Shown here piece after piece: positions 7,886-14,873 of a stretch of DNA of 16,522 bases; within the stretch, counting starts at the first letter, position 1; every line of letters starts with the position of its first letter. Position numbers and translations under genes: made by a program. Location: contig CAYRJC010000019.1 of assembly GCA_964424635.1 (NCBI GenBank), forward strand, positions 1 through 16,522. Reading direction: 5' to 3'. Below the pieces are notes generated by a model. That model ran no database searches. It was not told where the DNA came from and saw only the letters and a list, made by a program, of their open reading frames with translations. This DNA is from UBA920 sp964424635 (lineage in GTDB: Bacteria > Patescibacteriota > Doudnabacteria > UBA920).

Positions 7886-9172
7886 TTAAGTATTTAACCA
7901 CTTACCATACTGGCGAGGCAAAACCTGAGCGGCGGTACTTGAATCTTTTAATAATTGTTTAGAAATTTTTTCCATGCGAGCACCCTGGGAACCTTTAACT
8001 AAAATAATGGATTCATTTTCTATATCTTGAGAAATAGAATTTTGAGCAATATCACTATTAGCATACCAACTAACATTCTGTTCAGACATTCCATTTGATA
8101 AAGCTGAATCAGTAATAATTTTTCCCATATCTCCAACTCCTATTAGTTTTTGAATGGGCAATTGACTAACTAATTGTCCTATCTCTTTATGAGCAGAATC
8201 AGACTGATCGCCTAGCTCTAACATATCACCCAATATTGCTATCTTTTTTTGACCAGCAAATCTAGCAAGCAACTTTACAGCTTCAATCATAGAACCAGGG
8301 GAAGCGTTATAAGTATCATCAATCAAAATTGAATTTTTTATTCCTGGTAAAATATTTAGTCTTCCAAGAATTGGCTTGTAATTCTGTAGACCTGCTTGTA
8401 AAAATCCTTTTTCAACTTGCAGTACTTCTGACACAGCTACCGCCACCAACGCTGCCATACTATGACCCTTTCCAATTACAGGAATAGTGATTTCTAGTTC
8501 TTTGTCCTGGTGAGAATTTTTTATTTTTAAATGGGTAGAAAAAGGCACTTCAAGTTTTTCTTGCTCTGAGACCAAATAAAAATCTGCGTTCTGACTAGAC
8601 CCGGAGTAAGAAATCAAGCCAGCCCTAGTACGCTCAGTCATTTGAACAACCAAAGGATCATCTAAGTTATAAATAAAAGTCCCATCACTTGGCAGACTTT
8701 CTACGAGCTTGCCTTTTTCTTTAGCGATCAACTGCTGCGAACCAAAATGTTCAATATGAGAAAATCCTATATTAGTTACAATCGCAATCTTTGGCTTAAC
8801 AATCTTTAGCAAATCATCCATGTCTTCGGGGTGATCTATACCATATTCCAAAACAAGAATCTCCGGATATTTATAAGGTAACACCCAAACACCCAATGCT
8901 TTGCTCAAAATGCGTATCCAAGCTAAAATTTTATGCTGCTTTTCCCAACCTTCAGTACCGAATACGGTTAATAAAATCCCTAACTCATTATTATAATTTT
9001 TAATCGGTTCGCGCACATTATATTTTTTTGAAAGAACACTGGCAATTGCATGACGCGTAGAAGTTTTACCAACACTACCAGTAACACCTATTACCAACGG
9101 TTGATATTTATTCAAAATTTTGTGAGCAAAAAAGGCTAATAGCCTTTTTGTATTCTCGAATCTTTGCGCCAT
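7886..9172 (-). CDS. murF: MurF-like Mur ligase lacking the N-terminal domain
   Basis: A 428-residue ATP-dependent ligase of the Mur family. MurF adds D-Ala-D-Ala to UDP-MurNAc-tripeptide in the cytoplasm. Seen: the P-loop GVTGSVGKTST (29-39), KNYNNELGILLT (58-69), VTNIGFSHIEHFGSQQLIAK (132-151), a MurF hallmark, the central-domain GKGHSMAALVAVAV (234-247), and in the C-terminal domain DDTYNASPGSM (285-295), ILGDMLELGD (313-322) and LVKGSQGARMEKI (391-403). In usual MurF proteins the P-loop comes only after about 100 residues. Here it begins at residue 29, so the first, UDP-binding domain is missing. Instead there is an insertion of about 30 residues (73-103) with LAWIRILSKALGVWVLP, possibly membrane-associated. 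It lies 6 nt after serS. A MurF role is likely; another Mur-type ligase (for example for amidation or cyanophycin-like chemistry) is less likely. Confidence 0.85.
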   Translation of the reverse strand: MAQRFENTKRLLAFFAHKILNKYQPLVIGVTGSVGKTSTRHAIASVLSKKYNVREPIKNYNNELGILLTVFGTEGWEKQHKILAWIRILSKALGVWVLPYKYPEILVLEYGIDHPEDMDDLLKIVKPKIAIVTNIGFSHIEHFGSQQLIAKEKGKLVESLPSDGTFIYNLDDPLVVQMTERTRAGLISYSGSSQNADFYLVSEQEKLEVPFSTHLKIKNSHQDKELEITIPVIGKGHSMAALVAVAVSEVLQVEKGFLQAGLQNYKPILGRLNILPGIKNSILIDDTYNASPGSMIEAVKLLARFAGQKKIAILGDMLELGDQSDSAHKEIGQLVSQLPIQKLIGVGDMGKIITDSALSNGMSEQNVSWYANSDIAQNSISQDIENESIILVKGSQGARMEKISKQLLKDSSTAAQVLPRQYGKWLNT

Positions 9173-9178
9173 TTAAAT

Positions 9179-10525
9179 TTATTTTTTCTTAATTATGTCG
9201 GTGCCAACATAAGGCTGCAAAACTTCTGGAACTTTAATACTGCCGTCTTCTTGTTGATAATTTTCTAAGATTGGAATTAAAATACGAGGACTAGCGACAG
9301 CAGTATTATTCAAAGTGAAAGCATGCTTTATGGTTCCATCCTGTTCACGATATCGAATATTCAAACGTCGCGCTTGCCAATCAGTCAAACTAGAATCACT
9401 ATGAGTTTCCCCATAACTTCCTCGCCCAGGCATCCAAGTTTCAATATCATACATCTTATATTTACCCGCACCCATGTCACCAGTACAAATATTTAAAACT
9501 CGGTAAGGCAACTTAAGGTCTTGCAAAATTTCTTCAGAAATTTCGCGAAGAGCCTCAAGCCATTTATCTGACTCATTAATTTCTGCTTTACAAATTACAA
9601 CTTGTTCTACTTTCATAAATTCTTTTACACGGTACAGACCCTTAGTGTCTTTTCCATAACTCCCTACTTCGCTGCGATAACAAGGAGAGATTCCACATAC
9701 TTGAATAGGTAATTGATGAGCTTCCAAAATCTGATCTGCATAATATGCAACCAAAGACGGTTCCGAAGTACCAACCAAAAACTGCTTTTCCTTGTCTGAT
9801 TCGTTTTCCATACCTGCCGCATTGGCCACCTGATAGGTTTCACTTTTTCCTGTAGGGAAAAATCCCGCTCCAGTAAGAGCAAATTCGCGAACTAAAGTTG
9901 GGGTTTGCATCAAAGTAAAACCTTTAGCGCGAAGTTTGTTTATAGCATAGGCAAACAACCCATATTGTATAAGTACGGCTTCGTTCTTCAAAAAGTAACC
10001 ACGAAATCCAGAAATATTTGTACCTTTTTCAAAATCAGCTAAATCTAAGTCAGTTGCCAAAGCAATGTGATCCTTTGCTTCAAAAGCAGGCTTAACTGCT
10101 ACCTGAGCGACTTTATCAGTTTCTTTAGGATCCACATGTCCTAGTTCTGGAGACCAGTAACTCCAGGCTATATTCTCGGAGTCATCTTTCCCAATCGGTG
10201 ACTCGGAAGAAGGAATGTTTGGAACATACAACATCAACTTATTAAATTCATCTTCAATGCCACGCAGGTTTTCTTTTAGTTCTGTTTGCCTACTATCTAA
10301 TTCTTTCATTTCAAGCAACTTGGCTTGTTTGTCAGTTTCGGACAAAGTAGGAATTTCTTTGGAAAAATTATTTTTGGTAGCTTGTAGTTCTTCTACTTCG
10401 GCTAATAAAGTACGACGTTTTGTATCAATATCTAACAACTGATCTAAGTCCAAATCTACACCTTTATCAATTATGGCTTTTTTAACTTGCTCAGAATTTT
10501 CTTTTATGAATTTAATATCTAACAT
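9179..10525 (-). CDS. serS: Seryl-tRNA synthetase
   Basis: A 448-residue class II aminoacyl-tRNA synthetase that charges tRNA-Ser (and tRNA-Sec where present). Seen: the N-terminal tRNA-binding coiled coil (about 28-100) starting with MLDIKFIKENSEQVKKAI, the motif 1 region around YGLFAYAINKLRAKGF (188-203), the serine/ATP site TSEPSLVAYY (253-262), motif 2 CYRSEVGSYGKDTKGLYRV (282-300) leading into EFMKVEQV, and motif 3 LNNTAVASPRILIPILENYQ (405-424) with the class II Arg at 414. Motif 3 carries NTAVASPR where many bacteria have GSGLAVGR. Length is normal. The ATG at 10525 lacks a Shine-Dalgarno. It sits 8 nt after rdgB and 6 nt before murF, inside the lysS operon. Confidence 0.97.
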   Translation of the reverse strand: MLDIKFIKENSEQVKKAIIDKGVDLDLDQLLDIDTKRRTLLAEVEELQATKNNFSKEIPTLSETDKQAKLLEMKELDSRQTELKENLRGIEDEFNKLMLYVPNIPSSESPIGKDDSENIAWSYWSPELGHVDPKETDKVAQVAVKPAFEAKDHIALATDLDLADFEKGTNISGFRGYFLKNEAVLIQYGLFAYAINKLRAKGFTLMQTPTLVREFALTGAGFFPTGKSETYQVANAAGMENESDKEKQFLVGTSEPSLVAYYADQILEAHQLPIQVCGISPCYRSEVGSYGKDTKGLYRVKEFMKVEQVVICKAEINESDKWLEALREISEEILQDLKLPYRVLNICTGDMGAGKYKMYDIETWMPGRGSYGETHSDSSLTDWQARRLNIRYREQDGTIKHAFTLNNTAVASPRILIPILENYQQEDGSIKVPEVLQPYVGTDIIKKK

Positions 10526-10533
10526 AAATTTAT

Positions 10534-11073
10534 TTAACTATTTAAAAAATCTTTTAACTTCTGCGTGGCTATTTTTCTCATACTAATATTATTCTTTTCC
10601 TCAGGATCCATCTCTGCAAATGTTTTATCATATCCGTCTGGCTGAAAAATTGGATCCCAGCCGAACTTAGTATCACCACGAGGCGGGAACACAATTTTTC
10701 CTTTTATACTACCTTCAAAAAATTGAATATTATCTTTATCCTTCGCATAACCAATAATTGTTTTTGCAATAGCGTTCTTATTATCTAATTTTTCTGACAG
10801 CTGAGATAATCCTTCGTTTCCTAATGTTTTCATAAACCACTTTATCAACGGGCCAGGAAGTCCATTTAAACCTTCGAAATATAAAGAAGTGTCTTCTACA
10901 ATTAATTCACCATGATGATGTTTTACAGCCTCTTCTAACTTAGCTTTTATAATTACTTCCGGATCAATATCTTGAATTTCCATCAAATCAATATCAAGCT
11001 GTTCTACTTGCGGTAAAATAGTTTGGATTTCTATTAATTTATTTTTATTGCCAGTGATAAAAAATAAAGCCAT
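10534..11073 (-). CDS. rdgB: RdgB/HAM1-family non-canonical purine NTP pyrophosphatase
   Basis: A 179-residue house-cleaning enzyme that hydrolyses dITP, XTP and ITP to the monophosphates and pyrophosphate, keeping deaminated purines out of DNA and RNA. Seen: the N-terminal TGNKNKLIEIQTIL (7-20), VEDTSLYFEGLNGLPGPLIK (59-78) with the acidic pair, EGSIKGKIVFPPRG (120-133), FGWDPIFQPDGYDKTFAEM (137-155) and the C-terminal KNNISMRKIA (160-169). The form FGWDPIFQPDGYDKTFAEM and the short length (E. coli RdgB is near 197) recall ITPA/archaeal-type members more than proteobacterial ones. It starts 2 nt after the lysS stop, with only a weak purine stretch (GAAAG) before the ATG, so translation is probably coupled. 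Confidence 0.94.
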   Translation of the reverse strand: MALFFITGNKNKLIEIQTILPQVEQLDIDLMEIQDIDPEVIIKAKLEEAVKHHHGELIVEDTSLYFEGLNGLPGPLIKWFMKTLGNEGLSQLSEKLDNKNAIAKTIIGYAKDKDNIQFFEGSIKGKIVFPPRGDTKFGWDPIFQPDGYDKTFAEMDPEEKNNISMRKIATQKLKDFLNS

Positions 11074-11075
11074 AA

Positions 11076-12602
11076 TTATTCACTTTCTTGAGATGATGAC
11101 TGATTACTCTTATCAGTAGCGCCATCAATATGTTTCATTGGCGGGAAGACCACAGTTTCTCTTACTGATTTATCAGTTAACACTGCGAACAAACGCTCAG
11201 AAAGACCAAAACCAGCTGCTGGAGGCATACCATATTCCATTGCTTCAATATAGTCCTCATCAAGCTGCTGAGCTTCGATATCCCCTGCTTCACGAAGCTT
11301 CATTTGATCTTCGAATCTAGCACGCTGATCGATTGGATCATTCAATTCACCAAAACCTTTGCCCAATTCTGTACCATAAGCTACAATCTGCAAACGCTGA
11401 ACGACTTTTGGATTACTAGGATCACGCTTTGCTAGTGGTTCAAGTTCTATAGGCTGGTTAACCAAAAATACTGGTCTATCAGCTTTTATATTAACTCGAA
11501 CTTTTTTAAATATTAAATCAATCAAACGACCGCGCTGTGCAAAATCTTCAAATTTTATATGTTGAGATTTAGCATAATCTTTCAAATCATCATCAGAGCA
11601 AGTTTGCAGGTCCAGGTTAGTATGCTCTTTAAATAATTCTATATAATCAACTTTTTGCCAATCACCACTCCAATCACAAGTAACCCCTCCAGAAGTAATC
11701 TGGAGGCTACCAAAAGTTTCTTTAAGAACATATTGATACATATCTTGCAAAAACTTTTGTAATTTTTCAAAATCCCCATACGCCCAATAAAACTCCATTT
11801 GAGTATAGTCTTGCAAGTGGGTTGTAGAAATACCTTCATTACGAAAGATTCGACCAATCTCAAAAACCTTTTCATATCCCGCCACTAACATTTTCTTTAA
11901 GGGAAGTTCTAGAGAAATTCTAAGATAAAAATCGCGATCAAGAGCATTGTGATGAGTCACAAATGGCTCTGCTTCTGCCCCTCCAGCAATTGATTCCAGA
12001 ATAGGCATTTCTAATTCCAAAAAACCTGCTTCTACCAAAAACTTTCTCATGCTGCTCCAAAATTTATTTTTCTTAATAAATAAATCTTTGATTTCTGGAT
12101 TGAGTAAAATATCTAAATAACGTTGGCGTAATTTTATTTCTGTATCTTGAAGACCAAAATGTTCACTCGGCACGGGACGTAAAGATTTTGCCAACATCTT
12201 GTAATCATAAGCTTGTAAAGTCTTTTCTTGAGTTTTAGTAGTAAATAATTTCCCAGTAACCTGAATAAAATCACCTAGGTCATAATTATCTAAAAAGAAA
12301 GCAAACCGTTGATCACCTATATCATCAGATTTAAGTAAAACTTGAATACGACCCTGTCCGGCCTCACCTGACCCATCATCGATATGAACGAAAACTAGCT
12401 TACCCATTCCGCGCATACTGCGAATACGACCAGCTAAAGTGATTGATTGATGCTGGGATTCTAAAGTTTCAAACTGTTCTAAAGCCTGGGCAATCGAGTG
12501 CGTTCTGTCTGTAGAGGATGGGTACGGATCCTGTCCAGCTGCCTTAAGATTTTCTAATTTACGCTTGCGGTGATTGATAATATCTTCTAACCTATCGTTC
12601 AT
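11076..12602 (-). CDS. lysS: Lysyl-tRNA synthetase, class II
   Basis: A 508-residue class II lysyl-tRNA synthetase. Seen: an N-terminal anticodon-binding OB-fold (about 54-140, beginning ITLAGRIRSMRGMGK), LRQRYLDILLN (158-168), the motif 1 region LEMPILESIAGGAEAEPF (197-214), THHNALDRDFYLRIS (216-230), motif 2 FEIGRIFRNEGIS (247-259) followed by HLQDYTQMEFY, and motif 3 GFGLSERLFAVLT (464-476) with Arg470. The amino-acid site reads IELEPLAKRD (385-394) and GFGELNDP (416-423), where common LysS proteins have SPLAK and AFSELNDP; the core ELNDP is kept. The C-terminus ends in a Ser/Gln-rich tail (about 496-508). It is the first gene of the six-gene leftward operon, with an extended -10 promoter upstream and no Shine-Dalgarno. 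Confidence 0.96.
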   Translation of the reverse strand: MNDRLEDIINHRKRKLENLKAAGQDPYPSSTDRTHSIAQALEQFETLESQHQSITLAGRIRSMRGMGKLVFVHIDDGSGEAGQGRIQVLLKSDDIGDQRFAFFLDNYDLGDFIQVTGKLFTTKTQEKTLQAYDYKMLAKSLRPVPSEHFGLQDTEIKLRQRYLDILLNPEIKDLFIKKNKFWSSMRKFLVEAGFLELEMPILESIAGGAEAEPFVTHHNALDRDFYLRISLELPLKKMLVAGYEKVFEIGRIFRNEGISTTHLQDYTQMEFYWAYGDFEKLQKFLQDMYQYVLKETFGSLQITSGGVTCDWSGDWQKVDYIELFKEHTNLDLQTCSDDDLKDYAKSQHIKFEDFAQRGRLIDLIFKKVRVNIKADRPVFLVNQPIELEPLAKRDPSNPKVVQRLQIVAYGTELGKGFGELNDPIDQRARFEDQMKLREAGDIEAQQLDEDYIEAMEYGMPPAAGFGLSERLFAVLTDKSVRETVVFPPMKHIDGATDKSNQSSSQESE

Positions 12603-12634
12603 ACTATTAATTTTAGACTTAATTTAGTCATTTA

Positions 12635-12643
12635 ATTATAGCA
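12635..12643 (-). promoter_or_regulatory. Extended -10 promoter element of the lysS operon
   Basis: The minus strand shows TGC (12641-12643) followed by TATAAT (12635-12640), a consensus extended -10. No good -35 hexamer lies at the right distance (TATCAT at 12658-12663 is the nearest). The inferred start near 12628 leaves about 25 nt before the lysS ATG. A 10-bp palindrome, TATCATGATA (12654-12663), lies just upstream. Confidence 0.6.
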
Positions 12644-12664
12644 AATATAGGGTTATCATGATAC

Positions 12665-12698
12665 TTGACTTATTTATCCAAAATTGTTATAGTATAAT
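12665..12698 (+). promoter_or_regulatory. Sigma70-type promoter of the four-helix membrane protein gene
   Basis: The -35 TTGACT (12665-12670) is followed after 17 bp by TATAGT (12688-12693). An overlapping perfect TATAAT (12693-12698) stands 22 bp from the same -35, too far for normal use, so either the first -10 is used or the second works with a weak -35. The start would fall near 12700-12705, about 25 nt before the ATG. It is divergent from the lysS promoter. Confidence 0.6.
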
Positions 12699-12715
12699 GT
12701 TTTTAGAATAAATTT

Positions 12716-12721
12716 AGGAGG
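12716..12721 (+). promoter_or_regulatory. Consensus Shine-Dalgarno AGGAGG
   Basis: AGGAGG stands 5 nt before the ATG at 12727 and fixes this start. It is the only consensus Shine-Dalgarno in the window; the other genes have A/T-rich leaders or very weak purine stretches such as AAAGA before greA. Confidence 0.85.
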
Positions 12722-12726
12722 ATTTT

Positions 12727-13350
12727 ATGAAAAAATTGAATGAGAACAATAATGATGAATCTGAAAAAGCAAGTAAACTAGAAAAAGGAAAACAAGACTG
12801 GAGTTTAACAAATATGACCAGCCGAAAACAACTGTCCACATATCTATTAGGGTCTTTATTTATGATAATCATATCACTTACGGTAATGTTATTTTCTTAC
12901 ATGGTAGAATTAGGCGGAAACCCTAGCAACAAATTACAGGTCATTCTTATGATTTGCCTATTACCTTTTGCATGGGGAGTAATAAGAACTTTAAAAATCT
13001 GTGTCAAAATCACAGATACAATGCCTAATTCAAACCAATTAATACATGCCGCTGCTGTTCAAAGCATTGTGGAAGATATGGAAAAAAAATTTGAAGAAAC
13101 TCACGAAACAATCTATTTAAAATTTAAGGATTGGAAATTGAGTAAAAAAATAGTATTTTTGGGATTAAATCTATTTTGCTTATCATCTTTAGCTTTTTTT
13201 GCAATAACGGGATATATAAGGGATGGGTATTGGGTAATAATTCCAATGATTCTCTGCGGAATCTCGGGAATAATAATAATTTTTTCTTCTTGGGCAATTC
13301 TCAGAAGAAAAATCATTGAGAAAGAATCATATGAAGAAAAAAAACCCTAG
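12727..13350 (+). CDS. Four-helix membrane protein of unknown function
   Basis: A 207-residue protein I do not recognise. Seen: a charged, Asn/Glu/Lys-rich N-terminus (1-36), a first pair of helices (about 38-60 and 70-86), a middle soluble segment (about 88-140) with a likely amphipathic acidic helix SIVEDMEKKFEETHE (113-127), a second pair of helices (about 141-161 and 168-192), and a basic/acidic tail RRKIIEKESYEEKKP (193-207). The shape, two hairpins joined by a charged segment, suggests a small integral membrane protein with cytoplasmic ends. No catalytic motif is seen. It has its own promoter and the only strong Shine-Dalgarno here, so it may be well expressed. It diverges from lysS and converges on greA. 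The end overlaps a 30-codon ORF through an A8 run. Confidence 0.75.
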   Translation: MKKLNENNNDESEKASKLEKGKQDWSLTNMTSRKQLSTYLLGSLFMIIISLTVMLFSYMVELGGNPSNKLQVILMICLLPFAWGVIRTLKICVKITDTMPNSNQLIHAAAVQSIVEDMEKKFEETHETIYLKFKDWKLSKKIVFLGLNLFCLSSLAFFAITGYIRDGYWVIIPMILCGISGIIIIFSSWAILRRKIIEKESYEEKKP

Positions 13351-13423
13351 CCAAATAATTAATGAGGTGGGAGAAAATCAGTGGATCAGTCCAGCTAAAA
13401 AAAAATCTGAATACATACACTAA
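13331..13423 (+). CDS. Possible 30-residue ORF overlapping the end of the membrane protein gene
   Basis: An ATG at 13331 opens a 30-codon frame that ends with TAA at 13421-13423. It overlaps the last 20 nt of the preceding gene in the +1 frame. The product would be a basic peptide starting MKKKNPSQIINEVGENQW and ending KKKSEYIH. Only a weak purine stretch (GAGAAAG) lies upstream, so translation would depend on coupling. Alternatively, loss of one A in the A8 run (13337-13344) would join these codons to the membrane protein as a C-terminal tail, which could also reflect a sequencing error. It may equally be chance; no homology is claimed. Confidence 0.25.
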   Translation: MKKKNPSQIINEVGENQWISPAKKKSEYIH

Positions 13424-13441
13424 TTCTTCTCAAAACCAAAA

Positions 13442-13475
13442 AGCGGAACGCTTATAAACGTTCCGCTCTTTTTTT
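13442..13475. terminator. Bidirectional intrinsic terminator between convergent genes
   Basis: A 9-bp perfect stem, AGCGGAACG (13442-13450) and CGTTCCGCT (13459-13467), encloses an 8-nt loop. On the plus strand it is followed by C and a run of T (13469-13475). On the minus strand five T residues follow the stem. It would end both the four-helix protein transcript and greA. The loop CTTATAAA may pair further at its ends. Confidence 0.88.
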
Positions 13476-13485
13476 AAAATTTATA

Positions 13486-13947
13486 TTAGCTAATAGAAGC
13501 TACTTCGTATTCCTTATCTCCAGCTGGAGTAGAAACTATAACCTTGTCACCAACTTTTTTACCTAGCAAAGCTTTTCCAACAGTAGACTCATTAGATATT
13601 CTTCCAGCTCCCGGATTAGCTTCATTACTTCCAACAATAGAGTAAGATTTTTCTTCACCAGCAATCTTTACAACTACAGTAGAGCCGATAGAAACATTAT
13701 TAGTTTGAGCAGAGTGAGTGATGATTTCAGCATTCTTGATCATATCTTCAATTTCTTGAATACGACCCTCGATAAAACTTTGTTCTTCTCGTGCTTGCGC
13801 GTAATCTGCATTTTCAGAAAGATCACCATGAGCTGCAGCTTCTCTAATACGTTCGATTACATCTTTACGTTTTTCAGTGATTAAAATTTTTAACTCGTCA
13901 TTGAGTTTTACTAACCCTTCTTGGGTCAGTAGGTATTTTTTTGACAT
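13486..13947 (-). CDS. greA: Transcription elongation factor GreA
   Basis: A 153-residue transcript cleavage factor that enters the RNA polymerase secondary channel and rescues backtracked complexes. Seen: the N-terminal coiled coil (about 8-75) beginning KKYLLTQEGLVKLNDEL, with its tip motif GDLSENADYAQAREEQSF (41-58) holding the two catalytic-tip acids D42 and E45, and the C-terminal FKBP-like domain (about 80-153) with IGSTVVV, SYSIVGSNEANP, RISNESTVGKALLGKKVGD and TPAGDKEYEVASI. Length is normal for the family. It has its own consensus promoter, ends at a terminator, and is probably monocistronic. The start at 13947 has only AAAGA nearby as a possible ribosome site. Confidence 0.97.
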   Translation of the reverse strand: MSKKYLLTQEGLVKLNDELKILITEKRKDVIERIREAAAHGDLSENADYAQAREEQSFIEGRIQEIEDMIKNAEIITHSAQTNNVSIGSTVVVKIAGEEKSYSIVGSNEANPGAGRISNESTVGKALLGKKVGDKVIVSTPAGDKEYEVASIS

Positions 13948-13980
13948 TCTTTATATTAAATAAATAAACTAACTTCGCTA

Positions 13981-14009
13981 ATGGTACATGTTTTTGGCAA
14001 TCGTGTCAA
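13981..14009 (-). promoter_or_regulatory. Sigma70-type promoter of greA
   Basis: On the minus strand a perfect -35 TTGACA (14004-14009) is followed after 17 bp by TACCAT (13981-13986), a 4/6 match to the -10. The expected start near 13974 leaves a leader of about 27 nt before the greA ATG. The promoter lies in the 76-bp gap after folD, so greA can be expressed separately from the folD transcript. No terminator is visible between them, so read-through is also possible. Confidence 0.7.
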
Positions 14010-14023
14010 CATACTGACTTGAG

Positions 14024-14860
14024 CTAGCCATTTTTTTGAATTGATTCAGCCAAAACTACAACATTTTCTAAAAGCTTGGCAACAGTTAAAGGCCCAACAC
14101 CACCCGGAACAGGAGTAATATATCTAGCCTTAGACTGACAAGAATCAAAATCTACATCACCAACAATAGAACCATTTGCTTCCGAAGTACCAGCATCAAT
14201 AATAATCACGCCATCTTTGATTTTATCACCAGTTATCAACTTAGACTTCCCTACCCCAGAGATAATACAATCACTTTCTAAAAGAAGTTCATCTGTATTA
14301 GAAGTTTTACTGTGCGCAACTGTAACATTATAACCTCTTGCTTTTAATAAATAAGCAATCGGCCTACCTACTAATTCTCCTCTTCCTAAAACTAAAAACT
14401 TTTTATTACTCAAGTCTTCAGATAATGAATCCAATATATGCAAAATTGCGGCTGGAGTGGGAGGAATTAACTGACTATTTCCTTTGTAAAAATTCTCAAC
14501 AGACTGTTGATTCAATAAATCTACATCTACATAAGCTGGAATAGAATTCAAAATTTTATCTTGGTTCAAATGAGAAGGTAAAGGTATTTGAATTATCAAA
14601 CCTCTTAATTCTTCCCGCTGCGATAACTGTTCTATTGAACCAATTACATCCTGATCAGTACTATTATCCGCTAGATGAATTGACTCAAACGAGAGTCCGT
14701 ACTTTATAGCAGCGCGTTCTTTTATTCTGGCATAAGAAAGCGATGCTGGGTCAGAACCGACAACAATATCTACCAACAAAGGACGGAAAGATAATTTTTC
14801 TATTCGAGATTGAGTACGCAAGTTTAAATCTTTTGCTAAAGCTTTTCCATCTATAATCAT
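14024..14860 (-). CDS. folD: Bifunctional methylene-tetrahydrofolate dehydrogenase / methenyl-THF cyclohydrolase FolD
   Basis: A 278-residue one-carbon enzyme that interconverts 5,10-methylene-, 5,10-methenyl- and 10-formyl-THF, using NAD(P). Seen: MIIDGKALAKDL (1-12), the catalytic segment SYARIKERAAIKYG (42-55) with Y43 and K47, GLIIQIPLP (87-95) with Q91, YVDVDLLN (110-117), PPTPAAIL (133-140), the dinucleotide loop VLGRGELVGRPIAYLL (157-172) and the signature PVPGGVGPLTVAKLLEN (250-266). Differences from common bacterial FolD are DVDLLN in place of DVDGFH, PPTP in place of PCTP, and GRGELVGRP where GRS..VGRP is usual. The catalytic Tyr/Lys/Gln/Asp set seems intact. It ends with TAG and follows the PBP2 gene after 13 nt, so both are probably co-transcribed. 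Confidence 0.95.
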   Translation of the reverse strand: MIIDGKALAKDLNLRTQSRIEKLSFRPLLVDIVVGSDPASLSYARIKERAAIKYGLSFESIHLADNSTDQDVIGSIEQLSQREELRGLIIQIPLPSHLNQDKILNSIPAYVDVDLLNQQSVENFYKGNSQLIPPTPAAILHILDSLSEDLSNKKFLVLGRGELVGRPIAYLLKARGYNVTVAHSKTSNTDELLLESDCIISGVGKSKLITGDKIKDGVIIIDAGTSEANGSIVGDVDFDSCQSKARYITPVPGGVGPLTVAKLLENVVVLAESIQKNG

Positions 14861-14873
14861 AAACTTTTCTATA

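Noticed and set aside
12665..12698. TTGACT paired with the perfect TATAAT at 12693-12698 as one promoter
   Set aside because: The spacing is 22 bp, too long for a sigma70 promoter; TATAGT at 17 bp fits better.
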